Below, piece by piece: positions 35,024 through 44,137 of a stretch of DNA of 64,000 nt. A program made the position numbers and the translations under genes. Origin of the DNA: JAFDZW01 sp035632315 (lineage in GTDB: Bacteria > Bacteroidota > Ignavibacteria > Palsa-1295); assembly GCA_035632315.1 (NCBI GenBank), contig DASQGZ010000043.1, positions 1-64,000 of the forward strand, given 5' to 3'. The notes under the pieces are model-generated. The model saw nothing but the letters and a program-made list of their open reading frames with translations, was not told where the DNA came from and did no database searches. Each line of letters begins with the position of its first letter. The first letter of the stretch is position 1.

Positions 35024-36186
35024 TAACTGCAGTAACGCTTGAAGAGCGTGAGCATCAGGCGCTGTTTCATACGTATGACCGGCTTACGATCGGCGCTGTG
35101 ACACATAGTGAAGGCAGTTATATTTATACCGATAAGGGAAAATATCTCGATCTTATTAGCGGACTTGGCGTCAATGCACTCGGATATTCGCATCCGAAAA
35201 TTATTTCTGCGATCGAGGACCAAGCGCGTCGCTATTTACATTTGTCCAATTTATATTTGCAGGAGCCGCAGATATCCCTTGCCGAGAAGATCAAACAGCA
35301 ATCTGGTTTTGCGAAAGTATTTTTCTGCAACAGCGGTACCGAAGCGGTTGAAGGAGCATTGAAGCTCGCCCGTAAGTATGGTTCGGGTATTGGCAAGTTC
35401 GAGATCATCGGGCTTGAAAATGCTTTTCATGGTCGAACGTTCGGCGCCCTTTCAGTGATGGATAAGCCAAAATATCGCAATGGATTTACTCCACTTGTTG
35501 AAGGAATGCATTCTGTTTCTGCGGATAAACTCGATATGGCACTAAGCGAGCGAACAGCGGCGATCATTCTTGAAGTCATTCAAGGCGAAGGTGGTATCCG
35601 TCCGATCTCGTCCGAGTTTGTATCGCTGCTGCATAAACTTCGTGACACGTATGGCTGCCTCATTATTGCCGATGAAATTCAAAGCGGTATCGGACGCACC
35701 GGCTCATTCTTTGCATTTGAGCAGTACGGATTAATACCGGATATTGTCGTTGCAGCAAAAGCGCTTGGCGGCGGTTTGCCGCTTGGGGCGATCATTGCAA
35801 ATGACGATGTTGCGTCCGCGTTCACACCCGGAGTGCATGGTACAACATTCGGCGGGAATGCACTTTCCTGCACTGCTGGAAACGTTGTTCTTGATGAAAT
35901 TGGAAACGGACTGATGCAGTATGTAAAAGAAATTTCGGAGTGGCTCTTTGCAAAATTGCATGCGCTGAAAGCGGCGTATCCTGATCAAATTTCCGAGATT
36001 CGAGGCAGCGGACTGATGATCGGCATAGAGGTCAAAACAGACGCAAAGAAAATTCATCAGGCATTGCTCGAGCGCGGCTTCATTACCAATGTAACAGCAG
36101 GAAATGTTCTGAGGCTGTTACCGCCGCTCGTCATTACGAAAAACGAGCTGAGCTCATTTGTAAATTCGTTGGCGGAGCTGTTGTAG
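34996..36186 (+). CDS. argD: Acetylornithine aminotransferase (class III PLP)
   Basis: The 396-residue transaminase makes N-acetylornithine from the semialdehyde. PLP contacts are the Gly-Thr-Glu block FCNSGTEAVEGALKLARKY, the Asp of LIIADEIQSGIGRTG and the Schiff-base Lys of VVAAKALGGGLPLGA; TTFGGNALSC follows. It overlaps argH by 28 bases. With argC, argJ, argB, argF, argG and argH it completes the route from glutamate to arginine in one operon; carbamoyl-phosphate synthase is elsewhere. Confidence 0.93.
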   Translation: MEAILEQEVITAVTLEEREHQALFHTYDRLTIGAVTHSEGSYIYTDKGKYLDLISGLGVNALGYSHPKIISAIEDQARRYLHLSNLYLQEPQISLAEKIKQQSGFAKVFFCNSGTEAVEGALKLARKYGSGIGKFEIIGLENAFHGRTFGALSVMDKPKYRNGFTPLVEGMHSVSADKLDMALSERTAAIILEVIQGEGGIRPISSEFVSLLHKLRDTYGCLIIADEIQSGIGRTGSFFAFEQYGLIPDIVVAAKALGGGLPLGAIIANDDVASAFTPGVHGTTFGGNALSCTAGNVVLDEIGNGLMQYVKEISEWLFAKLHALKAAYPDQISEIRGSGLMIGIEVKTDAKKIHQALLERGFITNVTAGNVLRLLPPLVITKNELSSFVNSLAELL

Positions 36187-36192
36187 CAGTAG

Positions 36193-36266
36193 TACACCCG
36201 TAGGGACTCGAACCCCAAACCTTCTGATCCGTAGTCAGATGCTCTATCCAATTGAGCTACGGGTGC
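36193..36266 (-). tRNA. tRNA-Arg (ACG)
   Basis: A 74-base cloverleaf on the minus strand. The acceptor GCACCCG pairs with CGGGTGT (one G-T), anticodon stem TCTGA/TCAGA encloses CTACGGA giving ACG, and the T arm is GGGTTCGAGTCCC. CCA is not encoded. It lies 6 bases after argD, antisense. Confidence 0.95.
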
Positions 36267-36325
36267 ATAGCTTCATTTCGAAGCGGACTAATAACGAGAA
36301 CTCGTCCGCGGAAGTTCTCACTCGC

Positions 36326-38005
36326 TCAAGCAGTCTTTTCGACGGAAGCAAGCAGTTCAGAAACGTGAATGAGATGATGTTCTTTCAACGAAAGATCATT
36401 CGTGAGCACGTATACCTTCAGCGAATTCCAAAATGAAAATCCATATTTATTCAAGAAATAGAGTAAGTTCAATTCTCTTTCTTGCAATTTTCCATCAGGC
36501 AGCAGCGCGTTGAGCGCTTTCATAAATTTCTCTTTGCTCATACTGTTCTTTTTGCGTTCGGCAGCGAGCGCCTTACCGGAAAAATCTTTCAACTGAGTAA
36601 GCATCTTGCCTTTGATCGTTGTCAATGCTCCGCCAAGTGATGGGTCGGCTGACTCGACAACATTTCGAAGTTGCTCGAGCGCGGCTTCGATAGTACCGGA
36701 TGAAACGTCAAACGTCTCACCGATCTCATCTTCACGCGAGCTCTTCAATAACTCACGGACAAGGTCGCCATCGAATTCTATGAGTGCTTCAAGCGATGTT
36801 TGGTGTTTCTCGGCAAGTTTTTCAAATCGATCCTCAACGATCGTAAGACTTATGCGGGGCATGATCATCGGCATCTGAATCCCGGCCCAATCATACGCAG
36901 TACCAAGCTGCGTGAAGTAGGCGATTTCCCCGGGACCTGCTACGTAGGCTGCAGTCGGGAGGATCGTATCCTGAACGATCGGGCGCAGGACGACATTCAT
37001 ACTCATACGTTCCGGTTCGGCATGAAGAACTGCAAGCAATTCTGTGGCCGAGATTATTTTATCGTCATAGCGAAATGAATCACCTTCGCGCTGCAGTTTA
37101 TACCTGTTGCCATTTCCAACCAGGAAAAGGTTCGCGCCCTGTGCGTCGATCTGAGCATGATATTGCGCTCGAAGCGATTCACTTTTTCGTTGAATGGACT
37201 CGGAGAGTTCCGGTGCGGTCGTGATTTCGTGTTCGAATATAGCAGTCGCAAACGATTTTAGTGGGCGGGAATTCGCGTTTACAACAAGCAAGCCTTCATC
37301 GGCGAGCAGTTCTCCTAGAAGCGATGCCTGTGCATCTGCAAATGTGGCACCGGGATGATAACATCGTTCGTATAATGCAAGAACATCGTTCGTAAAATCA
37401 GTTGATGGGAGCGCCGATGTTATTTCTTCAAAAAAACGTTTGATCGCTTCTGACTCGAATTTCATCGTTCCAACTTGCTTACGCCCGGGTGGTTCTTCCG
37501 GTTGATAGACGATGTGCTTCAGATCAAAATTATTATCGAGGAGTGTAACAGAACTGACTTCTGCAAAATCATGATCCTCCGTTTCTTGCCAAAAGACCGG
37601 GACAAATTGATATGCAGGATAGCGGGCATTGAATGTTCTTGCGAGGGCGACAGTATGCAGCGCTTTATAGATCGTATAGAGCGGCCCCGCACAAATGCCG
37701 ACCTGCTGCCCGGTGACGACGGCGAGACAGTCCTTGCCGGCGAGCAGCTCAAGATTTTTTTTCACGTATGGGGTCATCGCATTTGCCTGTTGGTGTGTTT
37801 CGGTGATCCGTGCGATGAGAGCTTCGCGCAGGCCGGTTCGTTCAGGTGAGCGCTGCTCTTCGAGCCGCCTTTTTATGATCGCTTCGACCGCATCGGCTTC
37901 GGCGAACGGCGAGCATGGAAAGAACGTCTTGATCGCTGAGGAATCAAAATTGCCGACATAATCCTGCACGAGCTTGGAGAAATGACGCGAAGAGGCGATG
38001 GTCAT
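36326..38005 (-). CDS. bshC: Bacillithiol biosynthesis cysteine-adding enzyme
   Basis: The 559-residue protein adds cysteine to glucosaminyl malate, the last step of bacillithiol synthesis. Diagnostic blocks are VVTGQQVGICAGPLYTIYKALHTV, FVPVFWQETEDHDFAEV and NVVLRPIVQDTILPTAAYVAGPGEIAYFTQL, with a C-terminal coiled-coil segment before the end. Length fits BshC. BshA and BshB are not in this window. Divergent from the HAD phosphatase. Confidence 0.93.
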   Translation of the reverse strand: MTIASSRHFSKLVQDYVGNFDSSAIKTFFPCSPFAEADAVEAIIKRRLEEQRSPERTGLREALIARITETHQQANAMTPYVKKNLELLAGKDCLAVVTGQQVGICAGPLYTIYKALHTVALARTFNARYPAYQFVPVFWQETEDHDFAEVSSVTLLDNNFDLKHIVYQPEEPPGRKQVGTMKFESEAIKRFFEEITSALPSTDFTNDVLALYERCYHPGATFADAQASLLGELLADEGLLVVNANSRPLKSFATAIFEHEITTAPELSESIQRKSESLRAQYHAQIDAQGANLFLVGNGNRYKLQREGDSFRYDDKIISATELLAVLHAEPERMSMNVVLRPIVQDTILPTAAYVAGPGEIAYFTQLGTAYDWAGIQMPMIMPRISLTIVEDRFEKLAEKHQTSLEALIEFDGDLVRELLKSSREDEIGETFDVSSGTIEAALEQLRNVVESADPSLGGALTTIKGKMLTQLKDFSGKALAAERKKNSMSKEKFMKALNALLPDGKLQERELNLLYFLNKYGFSFWNSLKVYVLTNDLSLKEHHLIHVSELLASVEKTA

Positions 38006-38066
38006 GAATTCACTGATAAATGATTAGTCGTAAACATACCGGCTTCGGGAAGTGTTTAGCTATTCG

Positions 38067-38771
38067 ATGAAAAACGAACGACATACGCTCGTGCTTTTCG
38101 ATATAGACGGAACACTTCTGATTTATAAAGACGGTCTTCCGAATCGGATGTTTTCCGAAATGGTCTTGCACTTTTTTGGAAAGGACATTACCATTCCGAA
38201 AGGTTTCTTTTCCGGCAAGACCGATAAAGCCATTATTGCAGAAGTGCTCGAGCTTGCGGAAGTACCCGATGACGAACTCAAGAAGGATGAAGCGGCGATC
38301 ATGGATTGGATCGCCGAATATGTCGAGCGCGAAACGACACCTGATTCATTCCACCTATTGCCGAATGTGAAAAACATTCTCGATATTCTTTCTAAAAAAA
38401 ACGATACCACGATCGCACTGTTGACCGGTAACCTCGAACGCTGTGCGGATATAAAACTCGGGCACTTTGGTCTCGAAGACTACTTTGTGTTCGGCGCGTT
38501 CGGCGAGATCTCGGTCGATCGTAACGATCTTGGTCCGGCTGCCCTCGATCGGTTTGCCGAAGTATCGGACAGTGCGTCGGTTCATAACGAAGATGTAGTC
38601 GTGATCGGTGATACGATCTCCGATGTGCTATGTGCAAAACATATCGGGGCGAAAAGCATTATTACTCTGACGGGTCGTACTACTCGCGAGATGATCGAGC
38701 CGTATTCGCCGCATCATATTTTCGACGATCTTTCCGATACAGAAAAGGTCCTCAACGCTATTTACAATTAA
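38067..38771 (+). CDS. HAD-family hydrolase (phosphoglycolate phosphatase-like)
   Basis: About 234 residues from MKNERHTLVLFDIDGTLL; a GTG five codons earlier is possible. The DxDGT nucleophile motif is LFDIDGTLL, motif II is IALLTGN, and motif III/IV is VVVIGDTISDVLCAKHIGA. A helical cap lies between. The family includes phosphoglycolate and other small-molecule phosphatases; substrate not determinable. Its stop overlaps the start of the CPXCG gene. Confidence 0.85.
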   Translation: MKNERHTLVLFDIDGTLLIYKDGLPNRMFSEMVLHFFGKDITIPKGFFSGKTDKAIIAEVLELAEVPDDELKKDEAAIMDWIAEYVERETTPDSFHLLPNVKNILDILSKKNDTTIALLTGNLERCADIKLGHFGLEDYFVFGAFGEISVDRNDLGPAALDRFAEVSDSASVHNEDVVVIGDTISDVLCAKHIGAKSIITLTGRTTREMIEPYSPHHIFDDLSDTEKVLNAIYN

Positions 38772-38956
38772 TGCCATTTGTCTCATATCTTTGCGCTGTT
38801 TGCGGCGAACCCAACGAGACATTCGTTGACGAAACGAACGGGATGCGCCAGCAATATGTCGAAGATTGTGCAGTCTGCTGCCGGCCGAATGTCATTCGTA
38901 TCGTCATTGATGAAGAAACCGGAGACATTGCTGTCGAGAATGAATTCGAGGGTTAG
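38771..38956 (+). CDS. CPXCG-type cysteine-rich protein
   Basis: A 61-residue protein starting in the stop of the HAD gene (TAATG). The pattern CAVCGEPNETFVDETNGMRQQYVEDCAVCCRPNVIRI matches the small CPXCG cysteine-rich family: an N-terminal CxxCG, then YVEDCxVCCRP. The four to five Cys suggest a zinc knuckle. Role unknown. Confidence 0.85.
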   Translation: MPFVSYLCAVCGEPNETFVDETNGMRQQYVEDCAVCCRPNVIRIVIDEETGDIAVENEFEG

Positions 38957-38959
38957 TAT

Positions 38960-39664
38960 TTATTCTTCGAAGCTTTCCTCATCTTTCCCACTTAGCTGTG
39001 CAACAATTTTTTTAATCGTACTCCCCTCAAATCCTCGCGAAGCGAGAAACGCATAGAGTTTTTGCTTGCGCTTCTTCGGGTCGGTTTCGCGTCGAACGAG
39101 TGAAGACCATTTTTTTTCAGCGGCTTGTTTCGCGTGCTCTTCTTCGTCACCTGGGTTCGAGATTTTTTTTAATGCCTCAACGATCGTTTCTTTTGCAATG
39201 CCTTTTTTTCTGAGGTATTGTTCGAGTTCTCTTTTGGAAACAGCTTTTGTCAACAGTTTGTCATGGATAAATGCTTGTGCAAGTTCTTCATCGTTGATCA
39301 GTCCATATTCTTTCAGAGATTGCGTTGTTTCGGCTACGACTGTATCGTCAAATCCTTCACCCCGAAGTTTTGAAGCTACTTCGCGCTCGGAGCGGCGGCG
39401 CGTGTTCAGATATTTCGATGCGATTCGTTTTGCCGAGGCTTTGTCGTCGAATTCACGGATCGAGTCGAATAGTACGGAAGTCAGTTCGTCGCCTTTGCGA
39501 AGGCGAAAGCGTTCGATGGTCGCGATATTGATGCCGAACGCAAATGCGTCGTCTATCGAAACCGATGCACGGAGCTTATCGCGTTTTTGATAGGCGATAG
39601 AAGTAATGATCCGAGGCGAATCGACAGGAAGTTTGTACGAACCAATTCGGTCATTGCGTTTCAT
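38960..39664 (-). CDS. recX: Regulatory protein RecX
   Basis: The 234-residue protein has RecX three-helix repeats: ASKYLNTRRRSEREVASKLRGEGFDDTVV, LNDEELAQAF-like INDEELAQAFIHDKLLTKAVSKRELEQYLRKKGI, and a final LYAFLASRGFEGSTIKKIV. RecX caps and limits RecA filaments. It lies downstream of recA on the same strand, the usual order, but an inverted-repeat element has inserted between them. Confidence 0.9.
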   Translation of the reverse strand: MKRNDRIGSYKLPVDSPRIITSIAYQKRDKLRASVSIDDAFAFGINIATIERFRLRKGDELTSVLFDSIREFDDKASAKRIASKYLNTRRRSEREVASKLRGEGFDDTVVAETTQSLKEYGLINDEELAQAFIHDKLLTKAVSKRELEQYLRKKGIAKETIVEALKKISNPGDEEEHAKQAAEKKWSSLVRRETDPKKRKQKLYAFLASRGFEGSTIKKIVAQLSGKDEESFEE

Positions 39665-39677
39665 TGTGGAATATGGC

Positions 39678-39786
39678 TGTCATTCTGAGGCGCCAGCCGA
39701 AGAATCCCTTGGTCTTTAGCCGTAAGAATTCTCGCAGAAGACATGCAGGGGATTCTTCGCTCCACTTCGTTGCGCTCAGAATGACA
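39678..39786. repeat. REP-like inverted repeat between recA and recX
   Basis: A 109-bp element begins TGTCATTCTGAG and ends with its exact complement CTCAGAATGACA. The arms continue imperfectly inwards, both carrying GAAGAATCCC-type sequence. It belongs to the same class as the elements at 40961 and 43304, which share GTCATnnCGAG-like ends. Confidence 0.8.
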
Positions 39787-39841
39787 TCTAAAAAGTTATC
39801 CCATTAATCCGGTTCATCCCATGTATCGCCGTTGAGACGAT

Positions 39842-40912
39842 TTATTTTTTCTTCGCCACTGCTTTCTCGTCTTCGGCAGTCGCTTTGCCGTTCGGAGTAG
39901 GTGCATCGACTATTGAGATACCAAGTTTTTCGCGCACCGCATTCTCGACCGCTTTGAACGACTCGGGGTATTCCTTGAGATACGCTTTGACACTGTCGCG
40001 TCCCTGACCGATGCGTTCGCCGCCGAAGCTGAACCACGAGCCGCTCTTTTGAATGATGTCGCTCTCGATCGCGACATCGATCATATCGCCGAGTTTTGAT
40101 ATACCTTCGTTATATAAGACATCGAATTCGACTTCTCGGAACGGCGGCGCCATTTTGTTCTTCACAACTTTCACGCGGACGCGGTTGCCGATGATCTCGG
40201 TGCCTTCTTTGATGACGTCGCGACGGCGAATGTCGAGCCTGACCGAGGCATAGAATTTCAGTGCGTTGCCGCCTGTTGTCGTTTCCGGATTGCCGTACAT
40301 CACGCCGATCTTCGAACGAAGCTGGTTCGTGAAGATAACGGTCGTGTTCGATTTGCCAATGACGGCGGTGATCTTGCGCATCGCCTGCGACATCAGTCGC
40401 GCATGTGAACCCATTTGTGCGTCGCCCATTTCGCCTTCGATCTCGGCACGTGGTGTCAGGGCAGCGACAGAATCAATAATAATGACATCGATCGCCGCTG
40501 AACGTACGAGCTGTTCCATAATATCGAGTGCCTGCTCGCCGAATTCCGGCTGAGAAAGAATAAGCTCATTGAGTTTTACGCCGAGACGCTCGGCATATTT
40601 AATATCGAGCGCATGTTCGGCGTCGATGAATGCCGCTGTGCCGCCGCGTTTTTGCGCTTCGGCGATAATATGCAGACAGATCGTCGTTTTGCCGGACGAT
40701 TCCGGTCCGTAGATTTCGATGATACGTCCGCGCGGGACGCCGCCAATGCCGATCGCCGCATCGAGCGAAAGCGAGCCGGTCGGGATCGCCTCGACTTTTA
40801 CATGGGGCGCATCCCCGAGCCGCATGACCGAACCCTTGCCGTGCGCCTTTTCGATGGAATCCATCGCTATTTGTAATGCTTTTGCTTTTGCTGCTTGTGT
40901 TGCCTGATCCAT
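39842..40912 (-). CDS. recA: Recombinase RecA
   Basis: The 356-residue recombinase binds single-stranded DNA, promotes strand exchange and activates the SOS response. Walker A is GPESSGKTT, LSQPEFGEQALDIMEQLVRSAAIDVIIIDSVAALTP is the canonical Walker B region, and TVIFTNQLRSKIGVMYGNPETTTGGNALKFYASVRLDIRR is the L2 region. No intein or insertion. A Lys-rich tail ends the protein. Confidence 0.98.
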   Translation of the reverse strand: MDQATQAAKAKALQIAMDSIEKAHGKGSVMRLGDAPHVKVEAIPTGSLSLDAAIGIGGVPRGRIIEIYGPESSGKTTICLHIIAEAQKRGGTAAFIDAEHALDIKYAERLGVKLNELILSQPEFGEQALDIMEQLVRSAAIDVIIIDSVAALTPRAEIEGEMGDAQMGSHARLMSQAMRKITAVIGKSNTTVIFTNQLRSKIGVMYGNPETTTGGNALKFYASVRLDIRRRDVIKEGTEIIGNRVRVKVVKNKMAPPFREVEFDVLYNEGISKLGDMIDVAIESDIIQKSGSWFSFGGERIGQGRDSVKAYLKEYPESFKAVENAVREKLGISIVDAPTPNGKATAEDEKAVAKKK

Positions 40913-41339
40913 TGTCGTACGAGATTAATTGTTAAACTCTATGCAAATGTTCTCACCGCTGTCATTCCGAGCGGAGTATGACGCGACCGAAGGAAGCGGC
41001 AGACGGAGAGAGGAATCTGTTAAAAAAATATATTCCTTGTTTCTCCTCTTTCAGCAAGCTCGCGGATATCTATCTTATTCCATAGATTCCTCACTTCACT
41101 TCATTTCGTTCGCAATGACGTCCCTAATACCTACTTGGAGCCCACCTAACTATATTATTACTAACAATATAAGTTTACACACAACAGGTGCCCGCCCCCT
41201 TCACAATTCACAGTTCACCCTTCACAATTCCTCTATAGGTGCCTATAAAGGTAGGTAGTAATATACATAAAATTTTTAGGGTTTGTTTAAAACGGAAATT
41301 CTGCCCGGCAGGTGCATAAAATATTGCCTTTTTCTTTTC
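40913..41339. other. Intergenic region with repeat element, no gene
   Basis: The stretch between divergent recA and the T9SS gene holds an inverted-repeat element (40961-41119) and a tract built of TTCACAATTCACAGTTCAC-type words (41200-41230) that recur at 53068-53100. No coding sequence is supported. Confidence 0.6.
40961..41119. repeat. REP-like inverted repeat upstream of recA
   Basis: About 159 bp. It starts GTCATTCCGAGCG and ends CGCAATGAC, with GAGGAATCT inside the left arm matched by AGATTCCTC in the right arm. Related to the elements at 39678 and 43304. Confidence 0.75.
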
Positions 41340-41368
41340 TTGACTTCCGGTTTTCTTTTGAGTATATT
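41340..41368 (+). promoter_or_regulatory. Candidate promoter of the T9SS gene
   Basis: TTGACT (41340-41345) and TATATT (41363-41368) are separated by exactly 17 bases, a sigma-70-like pair. The ATG of the next gene follows 17 bases later. Confidence 0.5.
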
Positions 41369-41385
41369 CGTATCATAAAATTATT

Positions 41386-42675
41386 ATGAAGCTCCGCTTG
41401 GCAATACGGGTTCTGATATTTTTTCTCACATTGGTCTCGGGAGCAACGACCGTTTATTCTCAAACAGATACCACGAGCGGTTGGCAGTTAGTCCTGTCTA
41501 ATCCGCGGTATAAGTTTGATTATCTCAAGTTCTTTTCTCTCGATACAGGGTATGCTATCGCCGAGAATGGGACAACCCGTATCCTTTTGCGAACATTCGA
41601 TGGAGGGTTAACGTGGGACACACTCTCGACACCCATCCCTTCAAATCCTACTGTTTTTGTGACACCGTTAGTCGGGTTTTCAGAGAGTGACTTTGCGAAT
41701 GGTGTCTATAAGACTATTGACGGTGGGATGTCGTGGCAACCGTATGACCGAAATTCAGACGCATACGGCCCAATTGCTTTTGCGAATATCGATACCGGTC
41801 TTGTCATGCAGGGCACCGTAGCAAGAACCACCAATGGAGGAACGAACTGGTATCAATCAGCAAGTATACAAACTGCGGCACACATATATGCTGCTTCATT
41901 TGGCGACGCAGTTACATGTTATGCAGTTGGTGAGCCTGCTTCGTATCCGCCTGACCCTCATCTGCCAGGGGCAGGTTTGTGTGCCAAAACAACAGACGCG
42001 GGTGCTTCGTGGACTCAGGTTTATACAACGATTCCCTACAGTTTGCTTTGTTGTGCTGCCCTCGGAGCAAACACCTTAATTGTAGGGGGCGCTGAACGTT
42101 CCGTAGGAAGAACAACAAATGGAGGTATAACATGGGATACGATGTATTACGGAGACCAATACTCTTTGTACGATGCTGTATCATTCGCCAATTTCTTACA
42201 CGGGATGATGGTGGGAGCGGCCACACCTACTTCAGGGATTATACTTGCAACGAATGATGGTGGTAAAACTTGGCAACGACAATATATCCCAAATGCGCCA
42301 TGGCTCGTTGGGGTTCAAATGCTTAACGACAGCGTTGCGGTAGTTTGTGGTAGTGGTAATATCTATCGTACGACAACAGGCGGCAATTTTTCCTCTGTAT
42401 CACAACCGCAATCTCCTGACTTTCAAGCGCAAGTTTTTCCAAATCCTACTCCGGGATTAGTCAACATACAATATCAACTACCTTCGGCAACATCAGTGTC
42501 GTTTCTATATACCGATGTTCAAGGGAACATACTAAACTCAACAACGCCGCAGCTTCAAGACGCGGGAATGCATCAAATTGTTTTTGACGGATCGATGCTC
42601 GCAAACGGAGCATATTATTTTCAACTGACTACTCCTCAAGGGTCATATTCGGGTTCATTCACGATCATAAAGTAG
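41386..42675 (+). CDS. Secreted YCF48/BNR-repeat protein with T9SS sorting domain
   Basis: The 429-residue protein has a signal peptide (RVLIFFLTLVSGATTVYSQ). It carries a series of repeats built on TTDGGxxW: RTFDGGLTWDTL, KTIDGGMSWQPY, RTTNGGTNWYQS, KTTDAGASWTQV, RTTNGGITWDTM and ATNDGGKTWQRQ, the beta-propeller of YCF48/BNR-type proteins. Residues ~345-429 (VFPNPTPGLVNIQYQLPS...GAYYFQLTTPQGSYSGSFTIIK) are a T9SS type A sorting domain. It is expected on the cell surface or in the medium; the ligand is unknown. Confidence 0.88.
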   Translation: MKLRLAIRVLIFFLTLVSGATTVYSQTDTTSGWQLVLSNPRYKFDYLKFFSLDTGYAIAENGTTRILLRTFDGGLTWDTLSTPIPSNPTVFVTPLVGFSESDFANGVYKTIDGGMSWQPYDRNSDAYGPIAFANIDTGLVMQGTVARTTNGGTNWYQSASIQTAAHIYAASFGDAVTCYAVGEPASYPPDPHLPGAGLCAKTTDAGASWTQVYTTIPYSLLCCAALGANTLIVGGAERSVGRTTNGGITWDTMYYGDQYSLYDAVSFANFLHGMMVGAATPTSGIILATNDGGKTWQRQYIPNAPWLVGVQMLNDSVAVVCGSGNIYRTTTGGNFSSVSQPQSPDFQAQVFPNPTPGLVNIQYQLPSATSVSFLYTDVQGNILNSTTPQLQDAGMHQIVFDGSMLANGAYYFQLTTPQGSYSGSFTIIK

Positions 42676-42745
42676 GCGAGAGTAAGAGGCAGCCACGTCG
42701 AGCCTGTACAAAACGGACTCGCTCTGCCTGACGTTTGAGAAGGAT

Positions 42746-43261
42746 ATGACGAGCAGCAAAACAATCTGGACGATCGGCCATTCGACACATCTGTTCGATG
42801 AATTTCTTGAATTACTTCGTTCGTTCGAGATCAAAATGCTTGCTGATATTCGTAGCTTTCCGGGTTCTCGGCGTTACCCGCACTTTAACAAAGAAGCGCT
42901 TGAGCGTACATTGCCTGAGCATGGGATAGAATATATTCATATACCCGAACTCGGCGGAAGGCGTAAGGCGATCTCCGAATCGCATCATCCTGAGTGGAAG
43001 CATCCGGCATTTCGAAGTTATGCCGACTATATGGACACAAGTGAATTTAAAATTGGCATCGGACATCTTCAAGAACTTGCACTCCGGTCGCGAACAGCGT
43101 ATATGTGTTCCGAAGCCCTATGGTGGCGTTGTCATCGGTCGCTCGTATCGGATTATCTGAAATCGAACGGTTGGACAGTACTGCATATTATGGGAAAGGG
43201 CAAGCAGGCTGAACATCCATATACGACAGTGGCACGCGCCGCACAGGAAAAATTATTTTAG
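42746..43261 (+). CDS. DUF488 domain protein
   Basis: A 171-residue protein with IWTIGHSTHLFDEFLELLRSFEIKMLADIRSFPGSRRYPHFN at the start and LALRSRTAYMCSEALWWRCHRSLVSDYL later, the characteristic DUF488 layout with conserved Cys/His residues. Function is unknown. It stands alone, preceded by a GGCAG/CTGCC hairpin and followed by an inverted-repeat element. Confidence 0.9.
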   Translation: MTSSKTIWTIGHSTHLFDEFLELLRSFEIKMLADIRSFPGSRRYPHFNKEALERTLPEHGIEYIHIPELGGRRKAISESHHPEWKHPAFRSYADYMDTSEFKIGIGHLQELALRSRTAYMCSEALWWRCHRSLVSDYLKSNGWTVLHIMGKGKQAEHPYTTVARAAQEKLF

Positions 43262-43303
43262 TAGCAAAATATTAATGGTTGTTTAAATGAAAAGGGGGTG
43301 GTC

Positions 43304-43460
43304 GTACAGTTTCACTAAGATGTCATCGCGAGTCGGGCGATAGCCTGATCCCTCGTTCCTCGGGACAGGCTCCGGAGATCTAAAATCTTGATCAGTAGTA
43401 CAATTTCGAGATTTTAGATTGCTTTGCTTCGCTTGCAATGACATCTTAGTGAAACTGTAC
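43304..43460. repeat. MITE-like palindromic element with 23-bp perfect inverted ends
   Basis: The 157-bp element has perfect 23-bp inverted terminal repeats (43304-43326 and 43438-43460). Internally GCCTG/CAGGC and AATCTAAAATCT-type arms form further hairpins. It lies between two genes and has no coding capacity. Its inner ends (TGTCATCGCGAG / GCAATGACA) relate it to the other two repeats. Confidence 0.8.
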
Positions 43461-43535
43461 CACTACTGAAAAAATACATGTATTAGTTTGTCATGGGATT
43501 TGTTAGCACCGGGCATATACTCATCTAAGATCAAT

Positions 43536-44099
43536 ATGAAGAACAATTATCTAAAAGGCATTTCTGCCATCATAGCGATCGTTGTTGTTGTGTTCTCGGG
43601 CTGTATGAAAAAGACCGATGGATACACTTCCGAGATGCAATCGAAGATCGATTCGATGCAAAAAGTACTCGACAAGAATCTTGCAACGTTCGATACACTC
43701 GATTACGTGGTGTTCAGCAATCAGGAGTGGGTTCGTTTACATGAGAGCCACAGCAAGGATATAAAAGTGAATTGGCCCGACGGTCATTTCACGACCGGCA
43801 TCGAACGGCACATCGAAGACCTCAAGGCAATGTTCGTTTATGCGCCCGATACGCGCATCAAACAGCATCCGATCCGTTTCGGCAGCGCAAATGCAGAGTG
43901 GACATGTGTTACCGGAGTTATGGAAGGAACATTCTCGAAGCCGATGCCAAAGGGCGACGGAACGTTCATTCAGCCGACCGGCAAGACATTCAAACTGCCG
44001 ATGTGCACGGTCGGTCACTGGAAAGACGGCGTGATGATCGAAGAATCGTTATTCTGGGATAACCAAACGTACATGAGCCAGCTCGGCTTGGGAAGCTAA
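43536..44099 (+). CDS. Lipoprotein with SnoaL/ester-cyclase-like domain
   Basis: About 187 residues from MKNNYLKGIS; a reading 16 codons longer has no signal at its start. The lipobox is VVFSGC (Cys ~21), so it should be a lipoprotein. The mature part, FSNQEWVRLHESHSKDIKVNWPDGHFTTGIERHIEDLKAMFVYAPDTRIKQHPIRFGSANAEWTCVTGVMEGTF, matches the SnoaL-like ester cyclase / NTF2-like fold. Catalysis is not assured. It is followed by an SDR gene on the same strand after 38 bases. Confidence 0.75.
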   Translation: MKNNYLKGISAIIAIVVVVFSGCMKKTDGYTSEMQSKIDSMQKVLDKNLATFDTLDYVVFSNQEWVRLHESHSKDIKVNWPDGHFTTGIERHIEDLKAMFVYAPDTRIKQHPIRFGSANAEWTCVTGVMEGTFSKPMPKGDGTFIQPTGKTFKLPMCTVGHWKDGVMIEESLFWDNQTYMSQLGLGS

Positions 44100-44137
44100 C
44101 CGGTTGTTCGCAAATTTTTACTTATGAATCATACCGT

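Noticed and set aside
36193..36266. tRNA-Arg as an integration site
   Set aside because: No integrase, no repeated tRNA 3' end and only housekeeping genes follow.
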